Shown here: in pieces, positions 33,576-42,710 of the stretch
How the letters are laid out: each line of letters begins with the position of its first letter
Numbering within the stretch: the stretch's first letter is position 1
Origin: Pseudoflavonifractor gallinarum
GTDB lineage: Bacteria > Bacillota > Clostridia > Oscillospirales > Oscillospiraceae
Assembly: GCF_014982855.1 (NCBI RefSeq)
Contig: NZ_JADCKF010000001.1
Location: 248,001 to 312,000 of the forward strand
Length of the DNA: 64,000 nt
Direction of reading: 5' to 3'
Made by a program: the position numbers and the translations under genes
Notes under the pieces: model-generated
What the model was told of the DNA's origin: nothing
Database searches by the model: none
What the model saw: the letters and a program-made list of their open reading frames with translations, nothing else

Positions 33576-34330
33576 AGGTGCGTTTCTCCTACTTCCTTGA
33601 TGACGGCATGGGCGCGGAAGCTCTCGTCGGGCAGCGTGTCGGTGATGATACAGACCTGGCTGAGAGGACGGACGGTCACCGCCGTCACCTTGCCGAATTT
33701 GCTGGAGTCGGCCAGCACATAGGTGAGGTAGGCCTGCTCTGCCGCCCGGGTCTTGACTGCGGCCTCCTCCGCGTCGGGGGTGGTGCATCCCTGCCGGAGG
33801 GCAATGCCGTTGATCCCCAGAAAGGCCTTGGTGAAGTTGTAGCGCTCCAGTGCGGCAATGGCCTCCGCGCCCACGATGGCCTCGGTGCCCAGCTTGAGCC
33901 TGCCGCCCACCATGTAGACCTTGCGGCCCAGCTCGCTCAGACGGCGGGCACAGGCGATGCTGGTGGTGACAAAGGTGGCGCCGGACTGGCCCAGACAGTT
34001 GGCCATGGCCAGGGTGGTTGTGCCCGCGTCCAGAAAGACAAAGTCGTCGTCGTACACCAGCGAGGCGGCGTACCGTCCGATGGACGCCTTTTCCTCAATG
34101 TGGAGCAGAGACTTGGTGGAGAGATCCGGCTCTTCCGGGTCAAACTGTCCTCCCACCGCGACGGCCCCGCCGTGGACCTTGCTCACCTTGCCCTGCCGGT
34201 CCAGCAGGTTCAGATCCCGCCGGATCGTGGCCTCAGAGGCCCCGGTGGCCTCACAGAGCTGGGCCACCGTAGCGGCGCCCCGCTGCTCCACTGCGGCGAC
34301 AATGGCGGCCAACCGCTCTTCCGCCAACAT
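33572..34330 (-). CDS. fruR: DeoR-family regulator of the fructose operon
   Basis: This is a 252-residue repressor. The N-terminal DeoR helix-turn-helix is VAQLCEATGASEATIRRDLNLLDRQGKVSKVHGGAV, and the C-terminal sugar-phosphate sensing domain carries DAGTTTLAMA and VGAEAIAALERYNFTKAFLGINGI. FruR proteins of Gram-positive bacteria respond to fructose 1-phosphate. It is the promoter-proximal gene of the cluster, and a triple repeat over its promoter is a likely autoregulatory site. Confidence 0.93.
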   Translation of the reverse strand: MLAEERLAAIVAAVEQRGAATVAQLCEATGASEATIRRDLNLLDRQGKVSKVHGGAVAVGGQFDPEEPDLSTKSLLHIEEKASIGRYAASLVYDDDFVFLDAGTTTLAMANCLGQSGATFVTTSIACARRLSELGRKVYMVGGRLKLGTEAIVGAEAIAALERYNFTKAFLGINGIALRQGCTTPDAEEAAVKTRAAEQAYLTYVLADSSKFGKVTAVTVRPLSQVCIITDTLPDESFRAHAVIKEVGETHL

Positions 34331-34381
34331 AGCAGACCCTCCTTTTTGATGTGAAATGATTTGTTTTTATTGCTTGATGCT

Positions 34382-34421
34382 ATTATAGCACAATTACAAT
34401 CAATTTCAATCTTAAACAATC
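34382..34421 (-). promoter_or_regulatory. Promoter and triple-repeat operator of the fru operon
   Basis: On the minus strand TTGAAA (34409-34404) and TATAAT (34387-34382) are 16 bases apart. Three copies of CAATC (plus strand) begin at 34397, 34407 and 34417, exactly one helical turn apart, across the -35 box. This is a likely FruR site. Confidence 0.75.
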
Positions 34422-34608
34422 ATTTTCAGTCAGTAAAGGCGCCAAAAATCAGAGGGTATTTTTGTGCAAAGCGGTGGTTCTCCTGCTATCATCCCCGAAA
34501 AGAGCCGCCTCCATGCCCGCCGCCCCCCAAAACCCCGCTCTTTTCCTCTGGAAAGCGGCGTGGTATGATAAGATAGAAAGGATCGCGTGCCGGGAGAGGA
34601 GAGAAAGC

Positions 34609-36582
34609 ATGAAGGACGGAAATTTACCGGTGCGATTGCGATGGAGTGAGGGGGTCAAGCTCTTTCGGAGCCGCTGGAAGGGCGCCAGACCCACCGTATT
34701 CTTTTTTATCGCGCTGTTTTTGATGATCACGGTCTGCTTTGGCAGCGCCTATGCCATGGCAGTGTCTGGAACGACCACCCTGTTTCAGGTGCGCCGCAAC
34801 CGGGAACATACACTGGGCGACTATGTCCGCCTGTTTTTCATGTGCATGCTGCTGTGCGTATTGGCCATGGTGGCCACCAGGAGCGGATGGCTGTGTGTAC
34901 TGCTGAATCTCAGTGTGCCCTTTCTGCTGGTCTTTTTTCAGAGCAGCCAGTTTGCCCCCAAGGGGTATATCGGCTATGCCATGACCTTTGTATTTTTGGA
35001 GCTCCGGCCGCCTGCGCCGGAGGAGATGGAGACGCAACTTTTGGCGGTGGCGGCCTGTACGGCGGCCCTCATTCTGGCCCTGGCGGGCTATGGCTGGTGG
35101 CGGGGCCGGACGGAAAAAAAGCGGGACAGTGTAGGAGAGAGTTTGGACCGCCTGGCCGCTCTGCTCAAGCGCATGGCGGAGGAAGGCGGGAGCGACGAGG
35201 TGCGCAAGGAGCTGTATGGGTTGGAACAGAGCTTCCACCGCATGGGCTACCGCAACCACCGCCTCCCGGGATCCTCCGATCCCCAAAAACTCTTTTACAA
35301 TATGTTTGCGATCTTGTTCCAGCGGGCAGTCTACCTGGTGTCCGACGCGGCCTGGCAGGAGGAGGTCCTTCCCCCGGAGCGGCGGGAGGCGCTGGAGGGC
35401 TTGGCCGGGCTGGTCCGGGCCGTGCGTGCGGCCCAGACCGCGGAGGAGCGTGCCGCGGTGGCGGAACAGATCCAGGCCATGCTGGCCGATACCCCTCTGC
35501 CCGAGGGGCGCCTGCGCATTTTTTACCGGAGCTTTCTCCACCGCATGCTCCTCCTGCTCCGCCACTGGGGGGAGGTCCGACCGGTCCGGCACCCGCTCTG
35601 GCGGGGAGGGGGCGGAAGAGAGCTGTGGCGCCGCCTGCGGGAGCGCCTCTCCCTGGAGCGGTTTGAGATGCGCTTTGCCCTGCGGCTTTCGGTGGTGCTG
35701 ACGGTGAGTTGTACCATCAGCCTCCTGTGGGACTTTGAACACACCTACTGGTTCCCCCTCCATGCGTTTCTTCTGATTCAGCCCAGCTATGAGGAGAGCG
35801 CCCACCGGATGGTCACCCGGCCCATCGGCACGGCCCTGGGCTGTCTGCTGGTCTTTGTGGTCTATCCCCTTCTGCCCGGTGTGCCCGGCGTCTTTGTCTT
35901 TTCCTTTGTGATGATCTCCCTTATGTACTGCTGCACCCCCGGGACCTGGGTCCACCCCATCTTCTCCACGGCCTTTGCGGTGACCATGGCCTCCCTGACC
36001 ATGGAGGACACCGTGGCCATCGGTCTGCGGATCTTCTATCTGCTGCTGGCGGTGCTGCTGGTGCTGGTGATCAACCGTTTCTTTGTCCCCACCCGGCGGG
36101 AGAAGCAGTTCCGCAGCAATCTCCACACACTGACGCATCTCCACGCCACCTACTGGGATATGGTCTCACAGGGACTGGGCGGGCGGGTAGACCCGGCCTT
36201 CTCCAGTGAGATTCTGACCGAGTTCCACCTGGTCTACGACGCGGCCATGGGCTACGTCCTTACACTGCCCCAGGGGGAGGAGCGGACAGAGGCCAGTACG
36301 CTTCTGCTCACGCTGTGGAATATGTTCTCAGAGCTGGAGCAGGTACACTATCTCCTCCAGGCGGGAGCTATCCCGCCGGAGCAGGGGCCGGGGCTGAACC
36401 GGCTGGCCCGTACCCTCTGTGTGGAAATGGACCGGCCGGGGCCGCCGCTGGACGCCATCTCGCTGGAGGCGGGAATGGAGGAGGGCGACCTGGGCTATGT
36501 ACTGGGCCGCTATCTCGCCAGTGCCCACGGCCTCTCCCGGCAGCTGGCCGGAGTAGAACAGGCGGCCAGAAAGCGGGAATAA
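34609..36582 (+). CDS. FUSC/aromatic acid exporter-like membrane protein
   Basis: This is a 657-residue protein with two blocks of hydrophobic helices, at about 30-160 and 355-510, separated by a long charged helical segment, the FUSC/YccS layout. The second block holds FPLHAFLLIQPSYEESAHRMVTRPIGTALGCLL, matching the FUSC core. Relatives are thought to export aromatic or fusaric acids, but the substrate is not known. ATG 34609 follows GGAGAGGAGAG; an open frame 49 codons longer has no ribosome site. Confidence 0.82.
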   Translation: MKDGNLPVRLRWSEGVKLFRSRWKGARPTVFFFIALFLMITVCFGSAYAMAVSGTTTLFQVRRNREHTLGDYVRLFFMCMLLCVLAMVATRSGWLCVLLNLSVPFLLVFFQSSQFAPKGYIGYAMTFVFLELRPPAPEEMETQLLAVAACTAALILALAGYGWWRGRTEKKRDSVGESLDRLAALLKRMAEEGGSDEVRKELYGLEQSFHRMGYRNHRLPGSSDPQKLFYNMFAILFQRAVYLVSDAAWQEEVLPPERREALEGLAGLVRAVRAAQTAEERAAVAEQIQAMLADTPLPEGRLRIFYRSFLHRMLLLLRHWGEVRPVRHPLWRGGGGRELWRRLRERLSLERFEMRFALRLSVVLTVSCTISLLWDFEHTYWFPLHAFLLIQPSYEESAHRMVTRPIGTALGCLLVFVVYPLLPGVPGVFVFSFVMISLMYCCTPGTWVHPIFSTAFAVTMASLTMEDTVAIGLRIFYLLLAVLLVLVINRFFVPTRREKQFRSNLHTLTHLHATYWDMVSQGLGGRVDPAFSSEILTEFHLVYDAAMGYVLTLPQGEERTEASTLLLTLWNMFSELEQVHYLLQAGAIPPEQGPGLNRLARTLCVEMDRPGPPLDAISLEAGMEEGDLGYVLGRYLASAHGLSRQLAGVEQAARKRE

Positions 36583-36583
36583 G

Positions 36584-36626
36584 AAAAAAGGTCTCTGCAC
36601 TTGCGTTCTGTGCAGAGACCTTTTTT
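36584..36626. terminator. Bidirectional terminator after the FUSC gene
   Basis: AAAAAAGGTCTCTGCAC and GTGCAGAGACCTTTTTT form a perfect stem with a 9-base loop between convergent genes. Confidence 0.9.
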
Positions 36627-36660
36627 GTACGATGGGATGGTTGAAAAGCGGGACCGCCGG

Positions 36661-37488
36661 TCAGCGGGCGCGCAGCTGCCAGAAGGCCACCGCGCTGGCG
36701 GCCGCCACATTCAGGGAGTCCACCCCGTGAGCCATGGGAATACGGACGGTGTAGTCACAGTGGGCAATGGTCTCGGCGGCCAGGCCGTCCCCCTCGGTAC
36801 CCAGAATGATGGCCAGACGTTCCTCCGCCATGAGCGCGGGGTCCTCAATGCTCACGGACCGGTCACTCAGGGCCATGGCGGCGGTGCGGAAGCCAAGCGC
36901 CTTCAGACGCTCCAAACCGGGGTGGGGCCAGTGGGTGTGGTCGCTGCCGATGTACGTCCAGGGGACCTGAAAGACCGTGCCCATGCTCACCCGGGCGGCC
37001 CGGCGGCAGAGGGGGTCGCAGCAGGTGGGGGTGAGCAGCACCGCGTCCATGTGGAGCGCGGCGGCAGAGCGGAAAATGGCGCCGATGTTGGTGCTGTCCA
37101 CGATCCCCTCCAGCACGGCGATCCGGCGGGCGTCGGCGCACAGGGTTTCCACCTCCGCCTGCCGGGGACGGCGCATGGCGCACAGGATTCCCCGCGTGAG
37201 GGTGTAGCCGGTCAGCTGGGCCAGCACCTCCCGGTCGGCGGTATACACCGGGATCTGGGGACAGCGCTCCAGAAGTTCCTGCCCCTGTCCGGTGAGATGG
37301 CGCCGCTCCATAAGGAGGGCGAGGGGCTCACACCCGCCGTCCAGGGCCCGCCGGATGACCTTGGGGCTCTCCGCAATGAAGACGCCCTGCTCCGGCTCCA
37401 ACCGGTTGCGCAGCTGGGCCTCGGTGAGGTGGGCAAAGACCGCCAGTTCCGGTGCACTGAGATCGGTTATCTCGATAATATGGGACAT
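36661..37488 (-). CDS. TrmH/SpoU-family RNA 2'-O-methyltransferase
   Basis: This is a 275-residue SPOUT enzyme. An N-terminal substrate-binding region (residues 1-100) precedes the SpoU catalytic part with motif 1 DSTNIGAIFRSAAAL, motif 2 ILGTEGDGL and motif 3 IPMAHGVDSLNVAAASAVAF. These bind SAM in a trefoil knot. The target, rRNA or tRNA, cannot be told from sequence. It stands alone between a terminator and the AIM24 gene. Confidence 0.9.
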   Translation of the reverse strand: MSHIIEITDLSAPELAVFAHLTEAQLRNRLEPEQGVFIAESPKVIRRALDGGCEPLALLMERRHLTGQGQELLERCPQIPVYTADREVLAQLTGYTLTRGILCAMRRPRQAEVETLCADARRIAVLEGIVDSTNIGAIFRSAAALHMDAVLLTPTCCDPLCRRAARVSMGTVFQVPWTYIGSDHTHWPHPGLERLKALGFRTAAMALSDRSVSIEDPALMAEERLAIILGTEGDGLAAETIAHCDYTVRIPMAHGVDSLNVAAASAVAFWQLRAR

Positions 37489-37532
37489 AGGGGTTCTCCT
37501 TCCCCGCTCAGCCGCCCGGGGCGGTGAAGCGA

Positions 37533-38306
37533 TCAGATATTGGGCATTTTTGCGGTGGGCATCATAAGGACTTTGCCGGTGCCGCGGTAGACGTTGACCA
37601 GACCTTCCCCGGAGGCGGCCGAACCGATCAGGCTCTTTCCGGAGCGCTCCACCGTAAAGTCGAGGCTGCCGCTCCAGGCAATGGCATAGTTGCCGTCGAT
37701 CTTGAGAACGTCGTTCTGGAGGGTGATCTCAACCAGCTCCTCCCGGGGGCAATCAGACTCGATACAGAAGGTGCCGCTTCCATTGAGGCTCAGGTTAAAG
37801 AGGCCTTCCCCACCGGCCACCGCCGAGGAGAAGTTGGAGCGCATGACAGCCTTGTGCTTGAGGTTGCTGTCACAGGCCAGGAAGAGACCGTCGTCCAGCA
37901 CCACGCTGCCGCCCCAGTCGGCGCAGTCCAGCAGAATAAGATATTTATAGGTGGGCTCCAGGACCAAAAGACCATCGCCGGTATACTCAGGTTTGATAGT
38001 GGATTCGCCGCTGGCCTTGCCGCGCATGGCCTTTCCCAGCAGATCGGTCACGCCTTTGATGCCGGTGGTAGCATTCACATTGCCCAGCATCCACTGCATG
38101 GCGCCAGCCTGGATGGTGACATTAGCCTTGCTCAGATCACATACCAGCTGGCGTTTTTTCACATTCATCTGGGCGCAGTAATAGGCCTGCATGGCGGAAT
38201 TGGGGGTTACGCTCAGGTCCCGCTGATACTCGATGACCTGGAAAGGGCCCAGTGCCGAGAGGACGGCAACGTCGTCGTTATCCAAAAAATTAGAGATTTG
38301 ATACAT
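37533..38306 (-). CDS. AIM24 family protein
   Basis: This 257-residue protein has the beta-rich AIM24/TIGR00266 fold: a repeated pattern of Gly-containing strands, for example GDGLLVLEPTYKYLILLDC, VVLDDGLFLACDSNL and SGEGLVNVYRGTGKVLMMP near the end. The molecular function is unknown. The ATG at 38306 lies 7 bases after GGAGG; the longer frame upstream contains the promoter. It is likely cytosolic because no signal peptide is seen. Confidence 0.85.
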   Translation of the reverse strand: MYQISNFLDNDDVAVLSALGPFQVIEYQRDLSVTPNSAMQAYYCAQMNVKKRQLVCDLSKANVTIQAGAMQWMLGNVNATTGIKGVTDLLGKAMRGKASGESTIKPEYTGDGLLVLEPTYKYLILLDCADWGGSVVLDDGLFLACDSNLKHKAVMRSNFSSAVAGGEGLFNLSLNGSGTFCIESDCPREELVEITLQNDVLKIDGNYAIAWSGSLDFTVERSGKSLIGSAASGEGLVNVYRGTGKVLMMPTAKMPNI

Positions 38307-38363
38307 CGTACTGCCTCCATTCGTCCATGATGATGGTAGTATTGTTTCCATGGGGTCAGACTC

Positions 38364-38392
38364 ATTATAGGCAAGGCTGCGGGATTGTGCAA
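38364..38392 (-). promoter_or_regulatory. Promoter of the AIM24 gene
   Basis: On the minus strand TTGCAC (38392-38387) and TATAAT (38369-38364) are 17 bases apart. Confidence 0.75.
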
Positions 38393-38438
38393 GTAGAAGC
38401 CGGGGAGCGGAGCGAGAATCTGTCCGGCTATACTGCAA

Positions 38439-39185
38439 TCATACGCAACACTTTTTCGCACGGACCAATAAAAAGTCCGGCTTATGATAACACTTTTGAT
38501 AGGCGGGATATTGTGCCAGAATATCTGCCCCGGGCAGCGGCTCCAGCATTTGCTCCAGCTGAAAACCGGCGGTCGAAAGGGCGTTGACGATGTCGGAAAA
38601 GGTGCGGTGGTATTTGATGACACCGTCCACGATCCAGGTGGTGGTCCGAATACCGGGAATGCCGTAATCGCTCAAATTATAGTGGTTGATGGTTCCGTCC
38701 TCATTCTGGGACCAGCGCGGACCCTTCCGCAGGGCCGTCGTAAAGGGATGCTCCTGGGAGAAGAGAAAGATTCCACCGTCGGCCAACAGCCGGTGGATCT
38801 GAGCGAGCAGCTGGTCAAAATCCTCCACATAATGTACAGCGAGGGAACTGAACACCACGTCAAACGTGCCATCCAGAGCGGAGAGGTCGCTCATACTCAT
38901 GCGGACAAAGGAGATGCGTTCAGCGTTATTTTCCGCCTTTGCAATCTGGAGCATTTTTTCGGAGAGGTCCAGACCCGTCACATGAGACGCGCCCAGATGC
39001 AGAAATTCCCTGCAATTCTCCCCGTAACCGCAGCCCAGGTCCAGGACCCGCTTGCCGGACAGGTTTGGGCAGAGGGAAAAGAGCGCCGGTTTTTCCACAA
39101 GGTGATTGGCAGCGGATGGCTGCTCCCGCAACTTCCGGTAACCCTCAAAAAAGACCTCATTATCATAGATGTTCTGATCGTGCAT
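38439..39185 (-). CDS. Class I SAM-dependent methyltransferase
   Basis: This is a 248-residue methyltransferase. SAM-binding motif I is VLDLGCGYGENCREF, the acidic motif II is VTGLDLSEKMLQIAKAENN, then MSMSDLSALDGTFDVVFSSLAVHYVED and a methyltransferase-11 core. It resembles UbiE/Coq5-like small-molecule enzymes. The substrate is unknown. It lies downstream of the tRNA-Arg and its terminator, so it probably has its own weak promoter. No neighbour hints at a pathway. Confidence 0.88.
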   Translation of the reverse strand: MHDQNIYDNEVFFEGYRKLREQPSAANHLVEKPALFSLCPNLSGKRVLDLGCGYGENCREFLHLGASHVTGLDLSEKMLQIAKAENNAERISFVRMSMSDLSALDGTFDVVFSSLAVHYVEDFDQLLAQIHRLLADGGIFLFSQEHPFTTALRKGPRWSQNEDGTINHYNLSDYGIPGIRTTTWIVDGVIKYHRTFSDIVNALSTAGFQLEQMLEPLPGADILAQYPAYQKCYHKPDFLLVRAKKCCV

Positions 39186-39213
39186 GGCGGGAACCCCATC
39201 CTTTCTGTAAGAG

Positions 39214-39252
39214 AATAAAAAAGCCGGAGCAAGCGATACAAAGCTTGCTCCG
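39214..39252 (-). terminator. Terminator of the tRNA-Arg transcript
   Basis: CGGAGCAAGC and GCTTGCTCCG (10-base stem, 8-base loop) are followed on the minus strand by GGCTTTTTT. Confidence 0.85.
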
Positions 39253-39255
39253 ACG

Positions 39256-39332
39256 TGGCACCCCTGGCGCGACTCGAACGCACTACATTCCGCTTAGGAG
39301 GCGGACCCTCTATCCTGGTGAGGTACAGGGGC
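39256..39332 (-). tRNA. tRNA-Arg (anticodon CCT), CCA encoded
   Basis: Read on the minus strand, the acceptor arm GCCCCTG pairs with CAGGGGT (one G-T pair), followed by discriminator G and encoded CCA. The anticodon stem TCCGC/GCGGA encloses CTCCTAA, giving anticodon CCT for AGG codons. The T arm is GTGCG-TTCGAGT-CGCGC. The molecule is 77 bases long including CCA. It has its own promoter and terminator. AGG is rare in this GC-rich genome's genes, so this is a low-demand tRNA. Confidence 0.95.
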
Positions 39333-39364
39333 GAATCGATCGGGATCTACCGATCACGATTTGT

Positions 39365-39393
39365 ATTTTAACCGAAACGTAGGGGCCTGTCAA
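39365..39393 (-). promoter_or_regulatory. Promoter of tRNA-Arg
   Basis: On the minus strand TTGACA (39393-39388) and TAAAAT (39370-39365) are 17 bases apart, 33 bases before the tRNA. Confidence 0.85.
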
Positions 39394-39518
39394 CGGCGAA
39401 GCGCCCCGCCGATTTGAGAGGGAATCCTGCTCCAGGACAAAAAGCGCACGTATGAACCCCAGGTTTTGACACACGCATTGGGAAAATAGCTGAAAGAGGG
39501 CTCTAAACGTAAAAAAAG

Positions 39519-39755
39519 TTGCTTTTCCACCGGGCATAGCCTATAATATTCTCTGCTGATTGGGCGGCAGTGCAGAGGAGACCGGAATGTGAGCGGTCGA
39601 TCCGGTGCTGCCGCAGCCGCCGAACATGGCACGGCCGCAGGAGCTCCCTCCCTGCGGGACGCCGGACCATGTGCCGGAGCGGGCGATCCGGACCGGGCGG
39701 CGCTAGTTTTTCGAGGGAGAGGTCATAAACCAACTTGTTTTAAGAGGTGCTTACC
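39519..39755 (+). promoter_or_regulatory. typA promoter and 200-base GC-rich leader
   Basis: TTGCTT at 39519-39524 and TATAAT at 39542-39547 are 17 bases apart. The transcript then has about 200 untranslated bases, 39553-39755, rich in short complementary runs such as CCGGTGCTGCCGC/GCGGCG. Together with the tRNA promoter region this covers the gene-free stretch 39333-39755; no ORF with a ribosome site is seen. Confidence 0.6.
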
Positions 39756-41579
39756 GTGCAGAATACCAAACTGAGAAACGTAGCCATTATCGCGCACGTC
39801 GACCATGGCAAGACCACCCTGGTGGACGAGATGCTCAAGCAGGGCGGCATTTACCGTGAAAACCAGGCCACGGTGGACCGTGTCATGGACTCCGGCGACC
39901 TGGAGCGCGAGCGCGGCATTACCATCCTGGCCAAGAACACCGCCGTGCACTATAAAGATGTCAAGATCAACATCGTGGATACCCCGGGCCATGCCGACTT
40001 CGGCGGCGAGGTGGAGCGTATCCTGAAGATGGTCAACGGCGTTATCCTGCTGGTGGACGCCGCCGAGGGCCCCATGCCTCAGACCCGCTTCGTGCTCTCC
40101 AAGGCCCTGGAGCTTGGTCACAAGGTCATCGTGGTGGTCAACAAGATCGACCGCCCCGACCAGCGCATCCATGAGGTCATGGACGAGGTGCTGGAGCTGC
40201 TGCTGGACCTGAACGCCACCGACGAGCAGTTTGAGTCCCCCACCCTGTTCTGCTCCGGACGTCAGGGCACCGCCTCCTACTCCCCCGATGTGCCCGGCAC
40301 GGACCTCACTCCCCTCTTTGAGACCATCGTGGACTATATCCCCGCGCCCCAGGCCGATGTGGATGCTCCCTTCCAGATGCTGGTCTCCTCCATCGACTAC
40401 AACGAGTTCGTGGGCCGCATCGCCATCGGCCGCATCGAGCGGGGCACCATTAAGCAGAACCAGGAGATCGCGGTGTGCAACTTCCACACCCCCGACGAGC
40501 CTGCCAAGAAGGCTAAGGCGGTCTCTCTCTACGAGTTTGACGGTCTGGGCAAGGTGCCGGTGACCGAGTCCTCCGCCGGCAATATCATTGCCATGAGCGG
40601 CATCGGCGACATCACCATCGGCGACACCATCTGTGCCCCCGACGCGGTGGAGCCCATGGAGTTCGTGCAGATCTCCGCCCCCACCATCGAGATGACCTTC
40701 TCGGTCAACGACTCCCCCTTCGCCGGCCGTGAGGGCAAGTTCGTCACCTCCCGTCAGCTGCGGGAGCGCCTCTTCCGGGAGACCCTGAAGGACGTCTCCC
40801 TCCGGGTCACCGAGACCGAGAACACCGACTCCTTCAACGTGGCCGGCCGCGGCGAGATGTCCCTGTCCATCCTGATCGAGACCATGCGCCGTGAGGGCTA
40901 TGAGTTCCAGGTCTCTCCCCCCCGCGTGCTCTACCAGGAGATCGACGGCAAGAAGTGCGAGCCCATTGAGCGCCTGGTGGTGGATGTGCCTGCTGACTCC
41001 GTGGGCGCCGTTATGGAGAAGATCGGCTCCCGTAAGGGTGAGATCCTGGAGATGAACCCGGTGGGCGAGCGGATGAAGCTGGAGTTCCTGGTTCCCGCCC
41101 GTGGCCTGTTTGGCTACCGCAACGAGTTCCTGACCGACACCAAGGGCGAGGGCATCATGGCCTCGGTCTTTGAGTGCTACGCCCCCTACAAGGGCGACAT
41201 CGCCCGCCGTGCCACTGGCTCCCTGGTGGCCTTCGAGACCGGCGAGGCGGTGACCTACGGCCTCTTCAACGCCCAGGAGCGCGGCTCCCTCTTCATCGGG
41301 CCCGGTACCCCGGTCTACGCCGGCATGGTGGTGGGCGAGACGCCCAAGCAGGAGGATATCTCGGTCAACATCTGCAAGAAGAAGCAGCTGACCAACATGC
41401 GCGCCTCCGGCTCGGATGAAGCCCTGCGTCTGACCACGCCCCGCCAGATGTCTCTGGAGCAGTGCCTGGAGTTCCTCAGCGACGACGAGCTGCTGGAGGT
41501 CACGCCTGAGAACCTGCGCCTGCGCAAGCGCATCCTCAGCCACGCTGACCGTATGAAGGCCCTGAAGGGGAATAAGTAA
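39756..41579 (+). CDS. typA: Ribosome-associated GTPase TypA/BipA
   Basis: This is a 607-residue translational GTPase. G1 is [12 protein letters not shown], switch II is [14 protein letters not shown], and G4 is NKIDRPDQR; elongation-factor domains II, III and V follow, and a BipA-specific C-terminus ends [19 protein letters not shown]. It acts in ribosome assembly and stress adaptation. GTG 39756 is used because AGAGGTG precedes it by 6 bases; an in-frame GTG nine bases earlier overlaps that site. The codon bias is strong (C-ending), as for an abundant protein. Confidence 0.95.
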   Translation: MQNTKLRNVAIIAHVDHGKTTLVDEMLKQGGIYRENQATVDRVMDSGDLERERGITILAKNTAVHYKDVKINIVDTPGHADFGGEVERILKMVNGVILLVDAAEGPMPQTRFVLSKALELGHKVIVVVNKIDRPDQRIHEVMDEVLELLLDLNATDEQFESPTLFCSGRQGTASYSPDVPGTDLTPLFETIVDYIPAPQADVDAPFQMLVSSIDYNEFVGRIAIGRIERGTIKQNQEIAVCNFHTPDEPAKKAKAVSLYEFDGLGKVPVTESSAGNIIAMSGIGDITIGDTICAPDAVEPMEFVQISAPTIEMTFSVNDSPFAGREGKFVTSRQLRERLFRETLKDVSLRVTETENTDSFNVAGRGEMSLSILIETMRREGYEFQVSPPRVLYQEIDGKKCEPIERLVVDVPADSVGAVMEKIGSRKGEILEMNPVGERMKLEFLVPARGLFGYRNEFLTDTKGEGIMASVFECYAPYKGDIARRATGSLVAFETGEAVTYGLFNAQERGSLFIGPGTPVYAGMVVGETPKQEDISVNICKKKQLTNMRASGSDEALRLTTPRQMSLEQCLEFLSDDELLEVTPENLRLRKRILSHADRMKALKGNK

Positions 41580-41593
41580 GTCTGTATGCTGTG

Positions 41594-41629
41594 ACAGGGG
41601 GCAGCCCGGAAGGGCTGCCCCCTGTTTTT
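41594..41629. terminator. Terminator after typA
   Basis: CAGGGGGCAGCCC, GGAA and GGGCTGCCCCCTG, followed by TTTTT. It also closes the convergent Shedu-like operon. Confidence 0.9.
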
Positions 41630-42710
41630 ATGTCCGGCGCAACTTGCGCAGGAAGGTATCCCAGGATTCCACATGCAGTTTGGGAAGCTGGATCTCATTC
41701 TGATAGCGCAGGGCGCCCTCCTTCTCGTCGTCCACGGTCCGTCCGCCGATGATGATATAGTAGATACTCAGCTCCTTGCAGGGATCCACCCGAAGATGTC
41801 CATATGGCCCCAAAAGGGCGTTGTGCGGACGTGCGCCACCCTCCACCTGGCTGCGCAGTGCATGCATCCGGTCGTGAAAGTCCCGGTGGTGCTGGATGAT
41901 ATGGTACTGGCGCTCCTGGAGCTGTGTGCGGGCAATGTCGATCTGGTGGTTAAATTTCCGATAGCCGCTTTGGGTGGCCAGGGGAAAATCCGCCCCCTTT
42001 ATTTCAATCAGCGTGACCTTCATCCAGGAGCAGCCGGAAAAGACGGCAAAATCCACCCGCCCACCGTCCCCGATGGGCAGCTCGGAGAAGGCGATATACT
42101 CGTCTTCCGGATGGGCGTAGACTTCCGACAACAGAGAGAGATCCCGCTTGATCAGACGGGCAAGCTCCTGCTCCCCTGCGCCCATCTGTACAAGGTGCTC
42201 CAGCTCGGCCTTTGTCACCCGGTTTTCCCACAGCTCCAGACGCCGCCGGGTAATCTCAGGCGGCTCCGGACAGCCCAGACGGCGGTCCGGGTCGATCTGG
42301 GCCTGGGCCCGCAGTACCTCAGTATAGAGGCGCTTGTCCTGTTTCAGACGGGTGGAAAACTCCCTTTTTACACATCCCAGAGTTTGGAGCAGCTCTGCCG
42401 CAGGCGCTTTCCGCCAATGGTCTATCTCCCAGGGACAGTCGGGATCAATCTCCCAAAAGGCATCGGAGGAGAACCAGTGCGCCGGCTCATGGAGGAATAC
42501 CCGGCTTCCGGGCAGGAGGTGACCGACCTCTTTGAGTCGCTCCACCAGGGATTGGGTTGCGTTCTGTATAGAGGTAGAGGTGTTTTCCCGCTCCAAATCG
42601 GTGAGCACCACACAGCATTCCTGCTGCGTATTCAGGAAGAGACGTACCCGGCAAATGCCGTCCTTGAAGTGTCCGGTGGGATACCGGAAGATAAAATCAC
42701 TCAATTTCAT
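41628..42710 (-). CDS. Shedu-like (DUF4263) nuclease, putative anti-phage effector
   Basis: This is a 360-residue protein. The C-terminal half, from about residue 165, fits the Shedu SduA/DUF4263 nuclease: DEYIAFSELPIGDGGRVDFAVF gives the acidic Asp220, and KVTLIEIKGADF supplies Glu236-x-Lys238 of the PD-(D/E)xK core. FNHQIDIARTQLQERQYHI with a conserved Gln follows. The N-terminal 160 residues match nothing I know and may be the sensing part. It overlaps the sigma-like gene by 14 bases, so it is the effector end of a three-gene operon. The Shedu call is by motif only. Confidence 0.65.
   Translation of the reverse strand: MKLSDFIFRYPTGHFKDGICRVRLFLNTQQECCVVLTDLERENTSTSIQNATQSLVERLKEVGHLLPGSRVFLHEPAHWFSSDAFWEIDPDCPWEIDHWRKAPAAELLQTLGCVKREFSTRLKQDKRLYTEVLRAQAQIDPDRRLGCPEPPEITRRRLELWENRVTKAELEHLVQMGAGEQELARLIKRDLSLLSEVYAHPEDEYIAFSELPIGDGGRVDFAVFSGCSWMKVTLIEIKGADFPLATQSGYRKFNHQIDIARTQLQERQYHIIQHHRDFHDRMHALRSQVEGGARPHNALLGPYGHLRVDPCKELSIYYIIIGGRTVDDEKEGALRYQNEIQLPKLHVESWDTFLRKLRRT

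Noticed and set aside
30705-33722. 1005-codon open frame on the plus strand
   Set aside because: It runs antisense through fruA and fruK, whose motifs are intact. The translation is a low-complexity Gly, His and Arg-rich shadow, a usual result of GC-rich coding DNA.
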